NCBI GenBank assembly: GCA_030039105.1
Contig: JASHQO010000037.1
Coordinates: forward strand, 1-15,266
Direction of reading: 5' to 3'
DNA: 15,266 nucleotides
Source of the DNA: Xanthobacteraceae bacterium
Lineage (GTDB): Bacteria; Pseudomonadota; Alphaproteobacteria; Rhizobiales; Xanthobacteraceae
Part shown: one piece after another, positions 6,698-14,338 of the stretch
Layout: the number at the start of each line of letters is the position of its first letter
Numbering within the stretch: the first letter of the stretch is position 1
The notes under the pieces: model-generated
Databases searched by the model: none
The model's input: the letters and a program-made list of their open reading frames with translations, nothing else
Told to the model about the DNA's origin: nothing
Translations under genes and position numbers: made by a program

Positions 6698-7528
6698 TTG
6701 GAGATCATCAGCAAACTCATCCTCGGCATCGCCGCCTTTGTCCTGATCGGCTGGCTTGGCGCGCGGGACAAGCGCATCGGCGGCGTGCTGCTGACCTTTC
6801 CGCTGCTCAACGGCATCGCCATGCTCACCGGCGCCGACCCGCTCGGCATGGCCGGCGCCATTTATCTCGTCATGATGTGGAACTGCCTGCTCTTTTTGCT
6901 CGTGGTTCACCGCTATCCGTGGCTGCCGCTGCTGCCGGCGGAGTTGAACGCTGAAGCCATGATCGTTTTGCGTGTCGCCATCTGGACTCTGTTATGGGCC
7001 ATGGGCGCGGTGGTATTGGCATGGTTTCGCGACACGTTGTCGGTCGCGCCGGTTTTGCTCGTCATCCAACTCGCGCTCGTCGCCGTCTATATGGCGGGCT
7101 GTTGGCGTTCGTCGCCGCCGACTGCGCCGGTGACGTTCCGCGTCATGTGGCTCAACTCAAGCGGCGCCGTTCGTGTCGCCTGCTTCGTCGTCGCGTTCGC
7201 GCTACTGTCCGTCGTCGCCCATGTCGAGCAAGATTCTCGCTGGGTCGGCTTGGCCAGCGCGTTGCCGTTGCCCGGCCTGTTCGCGCTGGCGACGCTGACG
7301 GTGACGCAAGACAAGTCGGACATCGCCGCGCTCGGCGACACCGTCCTGCTTGGGCCGCTGCTGTTCATTCCATTCAACGCGCTGTTGGCGCGGGCCATCA
7401 TTGCATTGCGGGCCGAACAGGCGGGAACGTTGGCTGAGATCGCAATCGTGGTCGTGTTCTGGGCGATCACTGCTGCCCTCGTCTTCGGCCTGATGCCGCA
7501 AATCGCCCGCTGGCGCGACAGCCTGTAA
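6698..7528 (+). CDS. Multi-spanning integral membrane protein, unknown function
   Basis: I do not recognise the family. The protein is about 276 residues from TTG 6698, or 293 from ATG 6647. It has roughly eight hydrophobic segments joined by short loops, beginning immediately with LILGIAAFVLIGWLG. A conserved-looking loop follows (ARDKRIGGVLLTFPLLNGIAM), and the last segment ends with a basic tail (MPQIARWRDSL). No transporter signature or catalytic motif is evident. I prefer TTG 6698 because AAAAGG lies nine bases upstream and the hydrophobic region then starts at the N-terminus. ATG 6647 has no good ribosome-binding site and adds a basic, non-conserved-looking leader. It is divergent from the broken ridA gene and probably monocistronic, with a hairpin after the stop. 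Confidence 0.8.
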   Translation: MEIISKLILGIAAFVLIGWLGARDKRIGGVLLTFPLLNGIAMLTGADPLGMAGAIYLVMMWNCLLFLLVVHRYPWLPLLPAELNAEAMIVLRVAIWTLLWAMGAVVLAWFRDTLSVAPVLLVIQLALVAVYMAGCWRSSPPTAPVTFRVMWLNSSGAVRVACFVVAFALLSVVAHVEQDSRWVGLASALPLPGLFALATLTVTQDKSDIAALGDTVLLGPLLFIPFNALLARAIIALRAEQAGTLAEIAIVVVFWAITAALVFGLMPQIARWRDSL

Positions 7529-7531
7529 GCT

Positions 7532-7558
7532 CGCGCGCCCTTGCCGCAGGGCGGCGCG
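7532..7558 (+). terminator. GC-rich hairpin after the membrane protein gene, before the tRNA
   Basis: CGCGCGCCCT (7532-7541) pairs with AGGGCG and CGCG (7548-7558) around a TGCCGC loop, with one bulged G. It starts three bases after the stop codon. The following bases (CTTCGCTATTCTC) are only modestly T-rich, so it is a plausible but weak intrinsic terminator. Confidence 0.45.
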
Positions 7559-7580
7559 CTTCGCTATTCTCAAGCGAAGC

Positions 7581-7655
7581 GCGGGCGTAGTTCAGTGGTA
7601 GAACATCAGCTTCCCAAGCTGAGTGTCGTGGGTTCGATTCCCATCGCCCGCTCCA
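7581..7655 (+). tRNA. tRNA-Gly (anticodon CCC)
   Basis: A full cloverleaf can be folded. The acceptor arms GCGGGCG (7581-7587) and CGCCCGC (7645-7651) pair completely. The D arm holds GTTCAGTGGTAGAAC. The anticodon stem CAGC/GCTG carries the 7-base loop TTCCCAA with anticodon CCC at 7613-7615, and the T loop reads GGTTCGATTCC. A discriminator T is followed by an encoded CCA (7653-7655). It decodes GGG glycine codons. No second copy of its 3' end, which would suggest an integrated element, is seen in the window. Confidence 0.96.
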
Positions 7656-8001
7656 ACCTCCAAACTTACGGCAGTTTCCTCTGACGCCACTTGGGCTGAC
7701 GGTCGTGCGCCGCCTTATTTTCGTTGCACCGGCCTTGGTCCGGCTCGAGTCGTGTATCGTCACTGCGTCCCACGTACCGGGCGGGCGCTGCCGTGGTCGC
7801 GCCTGCCACAAGCTGCCGCCGGCACCGACGGAGGCTCGAAACTCGGCCTTTCCAAACCGTTTTCAGGTCTCGCCGCGACCTCTGAGGTGCGGCCAATTTG
7901 ACCTTGGGCCGGGCCTCCGATTGTGTATGATCGCCATGAAGCCTTGGGGCATGGCCCAAACATCGGGCCGAAGCAAAATCAAGTTCGGGAGGGAGAGGAT
8001 C
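7656..8001 (+). other. Gene-free region between tRNA-Gly and the dctP gene; likely promoter and leader
   Basis: An open frame runs into dctP from 7705, but its composition and lack of family features argue against translation. The region contains an inverted repeat AGGTC-N7-GACCT (7865-7881) that could be an operator. It also has a TTGACC at 7898 without a well-spaced -10 box, and the strong ribosome-binding site of dctP at its end. No remnant of a mobile element is seen after the tRNA. Confidence 0.4.
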
Positions 8002-9090
8002 ATGAATCGACGCAAGTTTTTAACCGCGGGCGGCGTTAGCTTGGCGGCCAGCGCCGTTGCCGCGCCGGCGATCGCGCAGTCCGTGCCGAAGCTGAACTGG
8101 CGCATGACAGCGAGTTGGCCGAAGAGCCTCGACACCATCTACGGCGGTGCCGAGTACTTGGCCAAGCGGGTCAGCGAGATGACCGACGGCAACTTCCAAA
8201 TCCGCACCTTTGCGGCGGGCGAGATCGTGCCGGCGCTGCAAGTGCTCGACGCCGTGCAGAACGGCACGGTCGAGATGGGCCACACCGCGAGCTACTATTA
8301 TGTCGGCAAAGATCCGACCTTCACTTTCGATTCCACGGTGCCGTACGGCATGAATTTCCGCGGCATGAACGCGTGGCTGCGGCACGGCGGCGGCCTGGAG
8401 CTCATCCAGGAATTCATGGCTGGCTACAACATTATCTCCTTCCCGGCCGGCAACACCGGAACCCAAGCCGGCGGCTGGTGGCGCAAGGAGATCAACACCG
8501 TCGACGACTTGAAGGGCATCAAGTTCCGCATCGGCGGCTGGGGCGGCGCGGTGCTGACCAAGCTCGGCGTGGTGCCACAGCAGATCGGCGGCCCCGACAT
8601 CTATCCGGCGCTCGAAAAGGGTACCATCGACGCTGCCGAATGGGTCGGCCCCTATGACGACGAGAAGCTCGGCTTCTATAAGATTGCCAAGTATTACTAC
8701 GCACCCGGCTGGTGGGAGGGGCAGACCAACCTGTCCGTCTATATCAACCTCGCCGCATGGAATAGCTTGCCGAAGGTGTACCAGTCCATCATTCAGGTCG
8801 CGGCAGGCGATGCCACCACCTGGGTGCTCGGCAAATACGACATCGACAATCCGGCGGCGCTGCGGCGGCTGATCGCCGCCGGCACGCAGCTTCGCTATTT
8901 CTCGCGGCCGATCATGGAAGCGTGCTTCAAGGCCTCGCGCGAGCTCTATGCCGAGGAGTCGGCGCGCAATCCGAAGTTCAAGAAGATCTTCGACAACTGG
9001 TCGCCGTTCCTCGCCACCGAGGACGAGTGGTTCCGCGTCGAAGAGCAGCAATTCGACAACTTCATGTACGCCAAGGTCGGCGCGGGCTGA
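8002..9090 (+). CDS. TRAP transporter periplasmic solute-binding protein (DctP family), Tat-exported, TakP-like
   Basis: This is the periplasmic binding component of a sodium-driven TRAP transporter. The 362-residue precursor starts with a twin-arginine signal (RRKFLTAGG, hydrophobic stretch, APAIAQ cleavage region), so it is probably folded before export. ATG 8002 is fixed by GGGAGGGAGAGG just upstream and by the signal peptide. The mature part matches the DctP family throughout. It keeps Gln155 (NTGTQAGGWW), Arg176 (KFRIGG) and Glu213-Trp214 (AAEWVGPYD). As I recall, in Rhodobacter TakP the matching Gln, Arg, Glu and Trp bind sodium and the keto-acid carboxylate, so a 2-oxoacid or similar organic acid is a reasonable ligand. 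Its likely membrane partners are on the opposite strand beyond the terC-like gene. Confidence 0.93.
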   Translation: MNRRKFLTAGGVSLAASAVAAPAIAQSVPKLNWRMTASWPKSLDTIYGGAEYLAKRVSEMTDGNFQIRTFAAGEIVPALQVLDAVQNGTVEMGHTASYYYVGKDPTFTFDSTVPYGMNFRGMNAWLRHGGGLELIQEFMAGYNIISFPAGNTGTQAGGWWRKEINTVDDLKGIKFRIGGWGGAVLTKLGVVPQQIGGPDIYPALEKGTIDAAEWVGPYDDEKLGFYKIAKYYYAPGWWEGQTNLSVYINLAAWNSLPKVYQSIIQVAAGDATTWVLGKYDIDNPAALRRLIAAGTQLRYFSRPIMEACFKASRELYAEESARNPKFKKIFDNWSPFLATEDEWFRVEEQQFDNFMYAKVGAG

Positions 9091-9111
9091 TCGGCGGCGC
9101 CCACAATCGCG

Positions 9112-9141
9112 AAAAGCCCCGCGCCAACGCGGGGCTTTTTT
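9112..9141 (+). terminator. Strong rho-independent terminator after dctP
   Basis: A perfect 8-bp GC stem, GCCCCGCG (9116-9123) and CGCGGGGC (9128-9135), has a CCAA loop and is followed by six T residues (9136-9141). Four A residues precede the stem, so it could also act on the other strand. It separates dctP from the terC-like gene. Confidence 0.95.
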
Positions 9142-9225
9142 GTGCCGCCGCGACGGGCAAAATCCTTGCATCCGCGGTCGGACGATGCGAGGGCAAGGCC
9201 CGCGGCCGCGGCAAGGACGACGGAC

Positions 9226-9912
9226 GTGTTGGATTTCGATTTCTGGCTGGCGCTGGGCAAGATCGTCTGGGTCAATATTCTGCTCAGCGGCGACAACGCG
9301 CTGGTCATCGCCATGGTCTGCCGCGCCTTGCCCGAGAGCCGCCGCAAGTGGGGCTTGGTGCTCGGTGCCGCGCCGGCGGCTGGCCTGCTGATCGTCTTCA
9401 CCGCCATCGCGGTCGAGCTGCTCGCAGTGCCTTATCTGCGGCTGGCCGGCGGACTCTTGCTGTTGTGGGTCGCGGGCGATTTGCTGCGCGATGAGAAAGA
9501 CGAAGTCGTCGAGCGCCAGCCTGCCGAATATAGCCTGTGGCGGGCGGCCTGGACCATTATCCTGGCCGATACGGTCATGAGCCTCGACAACGTTGTCGCG
9601 GTCGCCGGCGCCGCCAACGGCCGGATCGGGCTGATGGCGATCGGCCTCTCCATTAGCGTGCCGCTGGTCATCTTCGGCGCCGGAATATTGCTGCTGATCC
9701 TGGAAAGATTGCCGATCCTCGTGGTCGCCGGCGCGGGATTGCTGGGCTGGATCGCGGGCGGGCTGGTCGCCGGCGACCGGGCGCTGGCGCCCCGGATCGC
9801 GGCCGACTTTCCGGCCCTCGATACCGCTTTGCCGATCGCGTTTGCGGTGATGGCGGTCGGATTGGGTTATCTGCTGGCGTGGCTCGACCGTCGCCGCGCC
9901 GCTGCCGGATGA
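9226..9912 (+). CDS. TerC-family integral membrane protein (YjbE type)
   Basis: TerC-family proteins are linked to tellurium resistance, manganese export or folding of exported proteins. The 228-residue product has about seven hydrophobic segments. It also has the two diagnostic half-motifs, each a membrane Asp followed by Asn: LSGDNALVIAM near the N-terminus and MSLDNVVAVAG in the middle. The start is GTG 9226, chosen because AAGGA lies eight bases upstream and the first hydrophobic helix follows directly; an upstream ATG at 9142 lies right at the T-tract of the terminator. It ends only nine bases from the stop of the converging dctM-like gene, with no terminator between. Nothing shows a link to the TRAP transporter, and metal (Mn) handling is the most likely role. 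Confidence 0.88.
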   Translation: MLDFDFWLALGKIVWVNILLSGDNALVIAMVCRALPESRRKWGLVLGAAPAAGLLIVFTAIAVELLAVPYLRLAGGLLLLWVAGDLLRDEKDEVVERQPAEYSLWRAAWTIILADTVMSLDNVVAVAGAANGRIGLMAIGLSISVPLVIFGAGILLLILERLPILVVAGAGLLGWIAGGLVAGDRALAPRIAADFPALDTALPIAFAVMAVGLGYLLAWLDRRRAAAG

Positions 9913-9921
9913 AGCTTTCCG

Positions 9922-11520
9922 CTATTTGAAAGTCGGTGGCGGACCGCTGTCGTCCGAGGGCGGTGCCTGGAAATGGATGGACTTCAAATCCACGGCCGCG
10001 GGCTTTTCCAGCAAGCCCGTCACGATGGAAGGGAACGCGATCACCAGCGCCACCAGCAGCAGTTGCAATCCCACCCAGGGCAGCGCGCCCCAGTAGATGT
10101 CCGAGCTCTTGACCTCTTTCGGCGCGACGCCGCGCAGATAGAACAGTGCGAAGCCAAACGGCGGGTGCATGAACGACGTCTGCATGTTCACGCACAGCAT
10201 GACTCCGAACCAGATCAGGGCGTTGTCCGGGCCCACGATAGGCGACAATTGTAGCTGCGCGACCGGTCCGATCATCGGCAGGATGATGAACGCAATCTCG
10301 AAGAAATCCAGGAAGAAGGCCAGGAAGAAGATGAAGACGTTGATGAAGGCGAGAAAACCCCACGGGCCGCCCGGCATCGAGGTCAGCATGTGCTCGAGCC
10401 ATTTGTTGCCGTCCACGCCGAGAAAGACGACCGAGAAGCTTGTGGCGCCGATCAAGATGAAAGTGACCATGGAGGTAATCCGCATGGTCTGCTGGTAGCC
10501 TTGGATGAACAGGCTGCGCAGATCGGCGATCCTCCAGCCCTCAATCAGGATCCAGACCACTGCGGCATAGACCACGGCGAATGCCGCCTTGAACATCCAG
10601 GAGGGTAATCCCGACACGCCCACCACGATGCCGAATAGAGCCGCGAAGAGCCCGATGATCAGGACGTTCTTTCCCGTGGCGCTGAATTGCTTGTGATGCA
10701 TTACGGCAAGGACGCCGGCGCCGACCGCGCCCATCGCGCCGGCCTCGGTCGGCGTGGCAAGACCGAGGAACATCGTGCCGAGCACCACGAAGATCAGCAC
10801 GGCCGATGGAATGATGCCGAGCAGGCACTTCTTCCAGAGCGCCCAGCCGGTGAGCGTCAGGTCTTCCTTGGGAACCGGCGGCACGTCGCCGGGCCGGAAG
10901 ACCCCGAGCAGCCAGGTGTAGACGGCGAACAGCGCCACCTGGACCACAGACGGGCCCCAGGCGCCGAGATACATGTCGCCGACCGATTTGCCGAGCTGGT
11001 CGGCGAGCACAATCAGCACCAGCGACGGCGGAACCAACTGAGTGATGGTGCCTGAGGCGGCCAACACGCCGGTGATGTAGCGCATGTTGTAGCTGCAGCG
11101 CATCATGATCGGCATCGAGATCAGCGCCATGGCAATCACTTGTCCGGCCACGGTGCCGGTGATCGCGCCGAGGATGAAGCCGACGATAATGACGGAATAG
11201 CCGAGACCGCCACGGATCGGCCCGAATAGCTGCCCCATCGATTCCAGCATATCCTCGGCGAGACCGCAGCGTTCGAGAATCGAGCCCATATAGGTGAAGA
11301 ACGGAATCGCCAGCAGCACGTCGTTCGACAGAATGTTGCCGAAGATGCGGCCGGGTATCGCCTGCAGAAAGTCGAAACTGAAAAAGCCCTGCTGGACGCT
11401 GATGGCGCCGAAGAACAGTCCCATTGCCCCGAGCGAAAAAGCGACCGGATAGCCCACCAGCATGAACAGCACCAAGCCGATGAACATCAGCGGCGGCATC
11501 CATTCGACAGGAATGGTCAC
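9922..11520 (-). CDS. TRAP transporter large membrane subunit (DctM family)
   Basis: This is the sodium-coupled transport subunit of a TRAP system. The 532-residue product is hydrophobic throughout and begins with VEWMPPLMFIGLVLFMLVGYPVAF, broken here as VEWMPPLMFIGLV and LFMLVGYPVAF, a typical DctM start. It has characteristic blocks such as LSNDVLLAIPFFTYMGSILE and ATPTEAGAMGAVGAG. At over 500 residues it is longer than the roughly 430 of classic DctM, as in several keto-acid type systems, and it has a hydrophilic tail. GTG 11520 is chosen because GTGA overlaps the dctQ stop by four bases, a coupled start; the open frame extends further upstream but only through dctQ in another frame. It forms an operon with dctQ. 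The only binding protein in view is on the + strand at 8002-9090. Confidence 0.93.
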   Translation of the reverse strand: MTIPVEWMPPLMFIGLVLFMLVGYPVAFSLGAMGLFFGAISVQQGFFSFDFLQAIPGRIFGNILSNDVLLAIPFFTYMGSILERCGLAEDMLESMGQLFGPIRGGLGYSVIIVGFILGAITGTVAGQVIAMALISMPIMMRCSYNMRYITGVLAASGTITQLVPPSLVLIVLADQLGKSVGDMYLGAWGPSVVQVALFAVYTWLLGVFRPGDVPPVPKEDLTLTGWALWKKCLLGIIPSAVLIFVVLGTMFLGLATPTEAGAMGAVGAGVLAVMHHKQFSATGKNVLIIGLFAALFGIVVGVSGLPSWMFKAAFAVVYAAVVWILIEGWRIADLRSLFIQGYQQTMRITSMVTFILIGATSFSVVFLGVDGNKWLEHMLTSMPGGPWGFLAFINVFIFFLAFFLDFFEIAFIILPMIGPVAQLQLSPIVGPDNALIWFGVMLCVNMQTSFMHPPFGFALFYLRGVAPKEVKSSDIYWGALPWVGLQLLLVALVIAFPSIVTGLLEKPAAVDLKSIHFQAPPSDDSGPPPTFK

Positions 11521-12056
11521 TGTTGCGGTCTTTCGTATTTGGCGTCGAGCGCGATATATCCTTTGAGTGCGGCGATGCGCTTGATGATTTCGGAAATGCC
11601 CTGCACCGCCAGGAGCGCGAAGCCGACCGGCAGGACGAGCTTGATCGGCCAACGGATCAGGCCGTTGGCATTGCCGGACCACTCGTTGGTTGCGTAGGAC
11701 TGCATAAAGAACGGCCAACTCAGCAGGGTCAGGACGACGCAGACCGGAAGCAGCAGGAGGATCGTGCCGAACAGATCGAGCCAAGCCTGGCCGCGCTCGC
11801 TGAGAAAGAGATAGAAGATCTCCACCCGCACATGTTCGTTACGCCGGAAGGTGTAGGAAGCGCCGAACATCACCATGTAGGCGAACAGATACCACTGGAT
11901 TTCGAGCCAGCCGTTCGAACTGTAGTCGAAGGCGTAACGCACCATGGCGTTGCCCGCGCTGATCAGGCAGGACAACAACACCGCGACGTTCGCCGAATAG
12001 CCGATTTTCTCGTTGAGAGCATCGATGCCGCGGCTCAGGCGCAGCAGAAAATCCAA
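11517..12056 (-). CDS. TRAP transporter small membrane subunit (DctQ family)
   Basis: DctQ is the four-helix partner of DctM. The 179-residue product has four hydrophobic segments: about 19-41, 52-72 (including EIQWYLFAYMVMFGASY, typical of the family), 93-112, and 138-156. The motif FRRNEHVRVEIF after the second helix is also characteristic. It starts at TTG 12056, eight bases after a strong GGGGAGG ribosome-binding site (12063-12069); no ATG fits. Its stop overlaps the dctM start (GTGA), so the two subunits are translationally coupled. It is the first gene of the - strand operon, and its promoter should lie in the gap before the divergent dioxygenase gene. Confidence 0.93.
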   Translation of the reverse strand: MDFLLRLSRGIDALNEKIGYSANVAVLLSCLISAGNAMVRYAFDYSSNGWLEIQWYLFAYMVMFGASYTFRRNEHVRVEIFYLFLSERGQAWLDLFGTILLLLPVCVVLTLLSWPFFMQSYATNEWSGNANGLIRWPIKLVLPVGFALLAVQGISEIIKRIAALKGYIALDAKYERPQQ

Positions 12057-12083
12057 GCTCTAAACCTCCCCGTTCCTTATACG

Positions 12084-12104
12084 CAGGTTGGTCGCACGGA
12101 CCTG
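12084..12104. promoter_or_regulatory. Operator-like imperfect palindrome upstream of dctQ
   Basis: CAGGT at 12084-12088 and ACCTG at 12100-12104 form the ends of a 21-bp imperfect palindrome, with an internal GT-N3-AC core (GTCGCAC, 12091-12097). GT-N3-AC is the signature of many GntR-family operators. A TATAAG on the - strand (12076-12081) just downstream could be the -10 box of dctQM. No regulator gene is visible in the window. Confidence 0.3.
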
Positions 12105-12315
12105 TTTTTCAGCGATGCGGCTTAGCATGGGCCTTGGGCGGTTTCCAGTTCCGAAATCGCGATGTCCGAGACGCCGGCAAAAGGGCGCTGCGGCGGCGCT
12201 TTTACTATGAGACAGGGGCAATGCTGGCGACGCTTTGGCGCAACTCTTCGCCGCTAGCCCGGCCCGGCCGATCATGGCAAATTAGCCCCCACGCCTGAAC
12301 ATGCTGGAGAACGAT

Positions 12316-13263
12316 ATGGCCTGGATCAAAGCCACCGACATTGCCTACGGGCGCCTGCGGGCGCCGGATCTCGACGTGATGGAGGAATTCCTCACCCGCT
12401 TCGGCATGATCCGCAGCGAGCGCACCGCCAACGCACTTTATATGCGTGGCACCGATCCGGCCAACCACATCCACATCACCGAGAAGGGCGATCCGAAGGT
12501 CGTCGGGTTGGCCTATTACGTCGATAACGAAGACGAGCTGAAGAAGCTGGCCAAGGCGCCCGGTGCCACCGGCATCGAGACCATGGACGAGCCCGGCGGC
12601 GGCAAACGGGTGCGGCTGACCGAGCCGAACGGCTTTCAGATCGAGGTGGTGTGCGGCATCAAGCAGCTCGCGCCGATCGCGGTGAGGCGCCAAAAGCTCA
12701 ACTCCGGCGAACAGCCGACCGCGCGCGCCGGCGAATTGATGCGGCTGCCGCGCGGCCCGGCCCACGTCAAGCGCATCGGCCATGGCGTGCTAATGTCGGC
12801 GAAATTCGCCGAGACCGTGAAGTGGTTCCGCGAGACGCTCGGCTTCGTCTGCTCCGACGACGTCTACGCCGAGCACGAGGATAATCTGATCGGCTCGTTC
12901 AATCGCTGCGACCGCGGCGACACCTACGTCGATCACCATGTTTTCTTCTGCCTGAACTCCGATAAGAGCGGGCTCAACCACATCTCCTTCGAAGTGCCGG
13001 ATATCGACGATGTCTGCATGGGCCACGACTATCTGAAGGAGACTGGAAAGTACGAGCATATGTGGGGCATCGGCCGCCACGTGCTCGGCAGCCAAGTCTA
13101 CGACTATTGGGCCGATCCGTGGGGCCGGGTGCATGAGCACTGGGCCGATAGCGACCGCCTCAACCTCGCCAACGGCTCCAATCTCATTCCGGCGGAAGAA
13201 GCGCTGCGCTCGCAATGGGGCGAACGGCCGCCGGAGAAGTTCATCAATCATTGCAGCGTCTGA
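12316..13263 (+). CDS. Type I extradiol (catechol 2,3-dioxygenase-like) ring-cleavage dioxygenase, VOC superfamily
   Basis: The 315-residue protein has two vicinal-oxygen-chelate modules, N-terminal (about 5-115) and catalytic C-terminal (about 150-290), the layout of catechol 2,3-dioxygenase. The metal triad is His156 (IGHGVL), His222 (LNHISFEV) and Glu274 (VHEHW). Second-shell residues His207, His255 and Tyr264 (YDYWADPWG) are also present. Compared from memory with XylE (His153, His199, His214, His246, Tyr255, Glu265), offsets are 3, 8, 8, 9, 9 and 9, so the whole active site is conserved. It should therefore be an active Fe(II) or Mn(II) dioxygenase cleaving a catecholic ring next to one hydroxyl. 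ATG 12316 is preferred to ATG 12301 because GGAG lies seven bases upstream. Substrate unknown. Confidence 0.92.
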   Translation: MAWIKATDIAYGRLRAPDLDVMEEFLTRFGMIRSERTANALYMRGTDPANHIHITEKGDPKVVGLAYYVDNEDELKKLAKAPGATGIETMDEPGGGKRVRLTEPNGFQIEVVCGIKQLAPIAVRRQKLNSGEQPTARAGELMRLPRGPAHVKRIGHGVLMSAKFAETVKWFRETLGFVCSDDVYAEHEDNLIGSFNRCDRGDTYVDHHVFFCLNSDKSGLNHISFEVPDIDDVCMGHDYLKETGKYEHMWGIGRHVLGSQVYDYWADPWGRVHEHWADSDRLNLANGSNLIPAEEALRSQWGERPPEKFINHCSV

Positions 13264-13267
13264 CGTG

Positions 13268-13353
13268 CGTCATGCCCGACCTTGTGCCGGGCATCCACGA
13301 CTTGCGCGCGGCCGAAGACGTGGAGGGCCGGGACAACAAGCCCGGCCATGACG
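13268..13353. repeat. Palindromic intergenic repeat with CGTCATG/CATGACG ends
   Basis: The element begins CGTCATGCCCG (13268-13278) and ends CCCGGCCATGACG (13341-13353). It contains two hairpins, ATGCCCG/CGGGCAT and GGCCGGG/CCCGGCC. It fills the gap between the dioxygenase and the DapA-family gene. I know this type as a frequent intergenic repeat in Bradyrhizobium-like genomes, from memory. It may end or process the upstream transcript. Confidence 0.7.
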
Positions 13354-13371
13354 AATCAGGAGAGAGTCTCC

Positions 13372-14313
13372 ATGCCCAAGCAAAAAATCACCGGCTCGTT
13401 CGTCGCCCTGATCACGCCGTTCAATAAGGACGGGTCGGTGGATTTCGCTGCCTTCAAAAGCCTGCTCGCCTTCCAGGAGCAGCACGGCACCAAGGCGGTG
13501 CTGGTCATGGGCTCGACCGGCGAGACCTCGATGCTGTCGCCGGAGGAAAAGAAGAAGATCATCGTCGAGACGGCGAAGATGAAGTCGGCCAAGATGCCGA
13601 TCTTCTACGGCTGCACCGGCAACAATACCGAGGCGACCATAGCCAACGTGCGCTTCGCCAAGGATAACGGCGGCGACGGCGCCATCCTCGCTGCGCCGGC
13701 CTATATCTGCGCACCCGAAGCCGACATCGAGCGCTTCTTCCTCGGCGTCGCCGACGCCACCGACCTGCCGCTCGGCATCTACAACAACCCGCCGCGGGTG
13801 AAGAGCGATCTGCATTGGGATCATCTCATCCGCATCTTCAAGCACCCGAACTACGTGGTGCATAAGGAATCCACCGCCCGCGTCGGCCAAGTGGCGCAGG
13901 TGCTGGCGGCGAAGCCCGACGTGTCCGTGATGTGCTGCGACAGCCCCAATCTTGGCCTCGTGGTGCCGACCATGAGTCTCGGCGGCCACGGCACCGCGAA
14001 CATGACCGGCAACATCGCGCCAGCCGAGCTCGCCACGATCTCGACGCCGTGGGCGAGCTACACCGAGGCCGAAAGCTTCAGGCGCGAATATCTGCGCCTG
14101 CTGCCGTTGCTGCACTTCACCTATTCGGTGATCAATCCGGTGGCGGTGAAATCGCTGATGAAGGCGCTCGGCATGCCGGCCGGCGATCTGCGCAAGCCGC
14201 TGACCGGCCTTGACGCCGAGACGCTCGGCAAAGGTCTGCGCATTATCGGCGAGCTCGGCCTCGACAAGGCTTACGGCTACAAGCTCAAAGCCCTTTCGGC
14301 CGTGGCGGCCTGA
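13372..14313 (+). CDS. DapA-superfamily (dihydrodipicolinate synthase-like) aldolase or lyase
   Basis: Family members form a Schiff base with pyruvate or another 2-oxoacid and carry out aldol cleavage, condensation or dehydration. The 313-residue protein has the start expected of a TIM barrel (GSFVALITPFNKDGSVD), a GSTGET motif in place of GTTGE, Tyr137 in IYNNPPR, Arg142 five residues later (the carboxylate binder at the matching position in DHDPS), and Schiff-base Lys165 in HKEST. ATG 13372 has AGGAGAGAG upstream. A housekeeping DapA is unlikely given the neighbours. The superfamily includes hydratase-aldolases that release pyruvate from extradiol ring-fission products (NahE type), so a catabolic aldolase following the adjacent dioxygenase fits well. 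This role is inferred, and the substrate is unknown. Confidence 0.9.
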   Translation: MPKQKITGSFVALITPFNKDGSVDFAAFKSLLAFQEQHGTKAVLVMGSTGETSMLSPEEKKKIIVETAKMKSAKMPIFYGCTGNNTEATIANVRFAKDNGGDGAILAAPAYICAPEADIERFFLGVADATDLPLGIYNNPPRVKSDLHWDHLIRIFKHPNYVVHKESTARVGQVAQVLAAKPDVSVMCCDSPNLGLVVPTMSLGGHGTANMTGNIAPAELATISTPWASYTEAESFRREYLRLLPLLHFTYSVINPVAVKSLMKALGMPAGDLRKPLTGLDAETLGKGLRIIGELGLDKAYGYKLKALSAVAA

Positions 14314-14338
14314 CGCGTAAAGATCTAAGGCCAGGAAT

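Noticed and set aside
7898..7931. TTGACC...TATGAT as a promoter for dctP
   Set aside because: The spacing is 22 bases, too long for a standard sigma-70 promoter, and no better pair was found.
7705..8001. 99-residue N-terminal extension of the dctP frame
   Set aside because: It lacks family similarity or a ribosome-binding site, while ATG 8002 has a strong one followed by a Tat signal peptide.
7581..8001. tRNA-Gly as an integration site for a mobile element
   Set aside because: No integrase, direct repeat of the tRNA 3' end or change in gene style was seen downstream.
11521..11784. Upstream extension of the dctM frame inside dctQ
   Set aside because: Its translation is basic and lacks any membrane character; the coupled GTG at 11520 explains the true start.
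12178..12206. AAAAGGGCGC...GGCGCTTTT as a terminator between dctQ and the dioxygenase gene
   Set aside because: The arms pair only with bulges, and no gene on either strand ends here.
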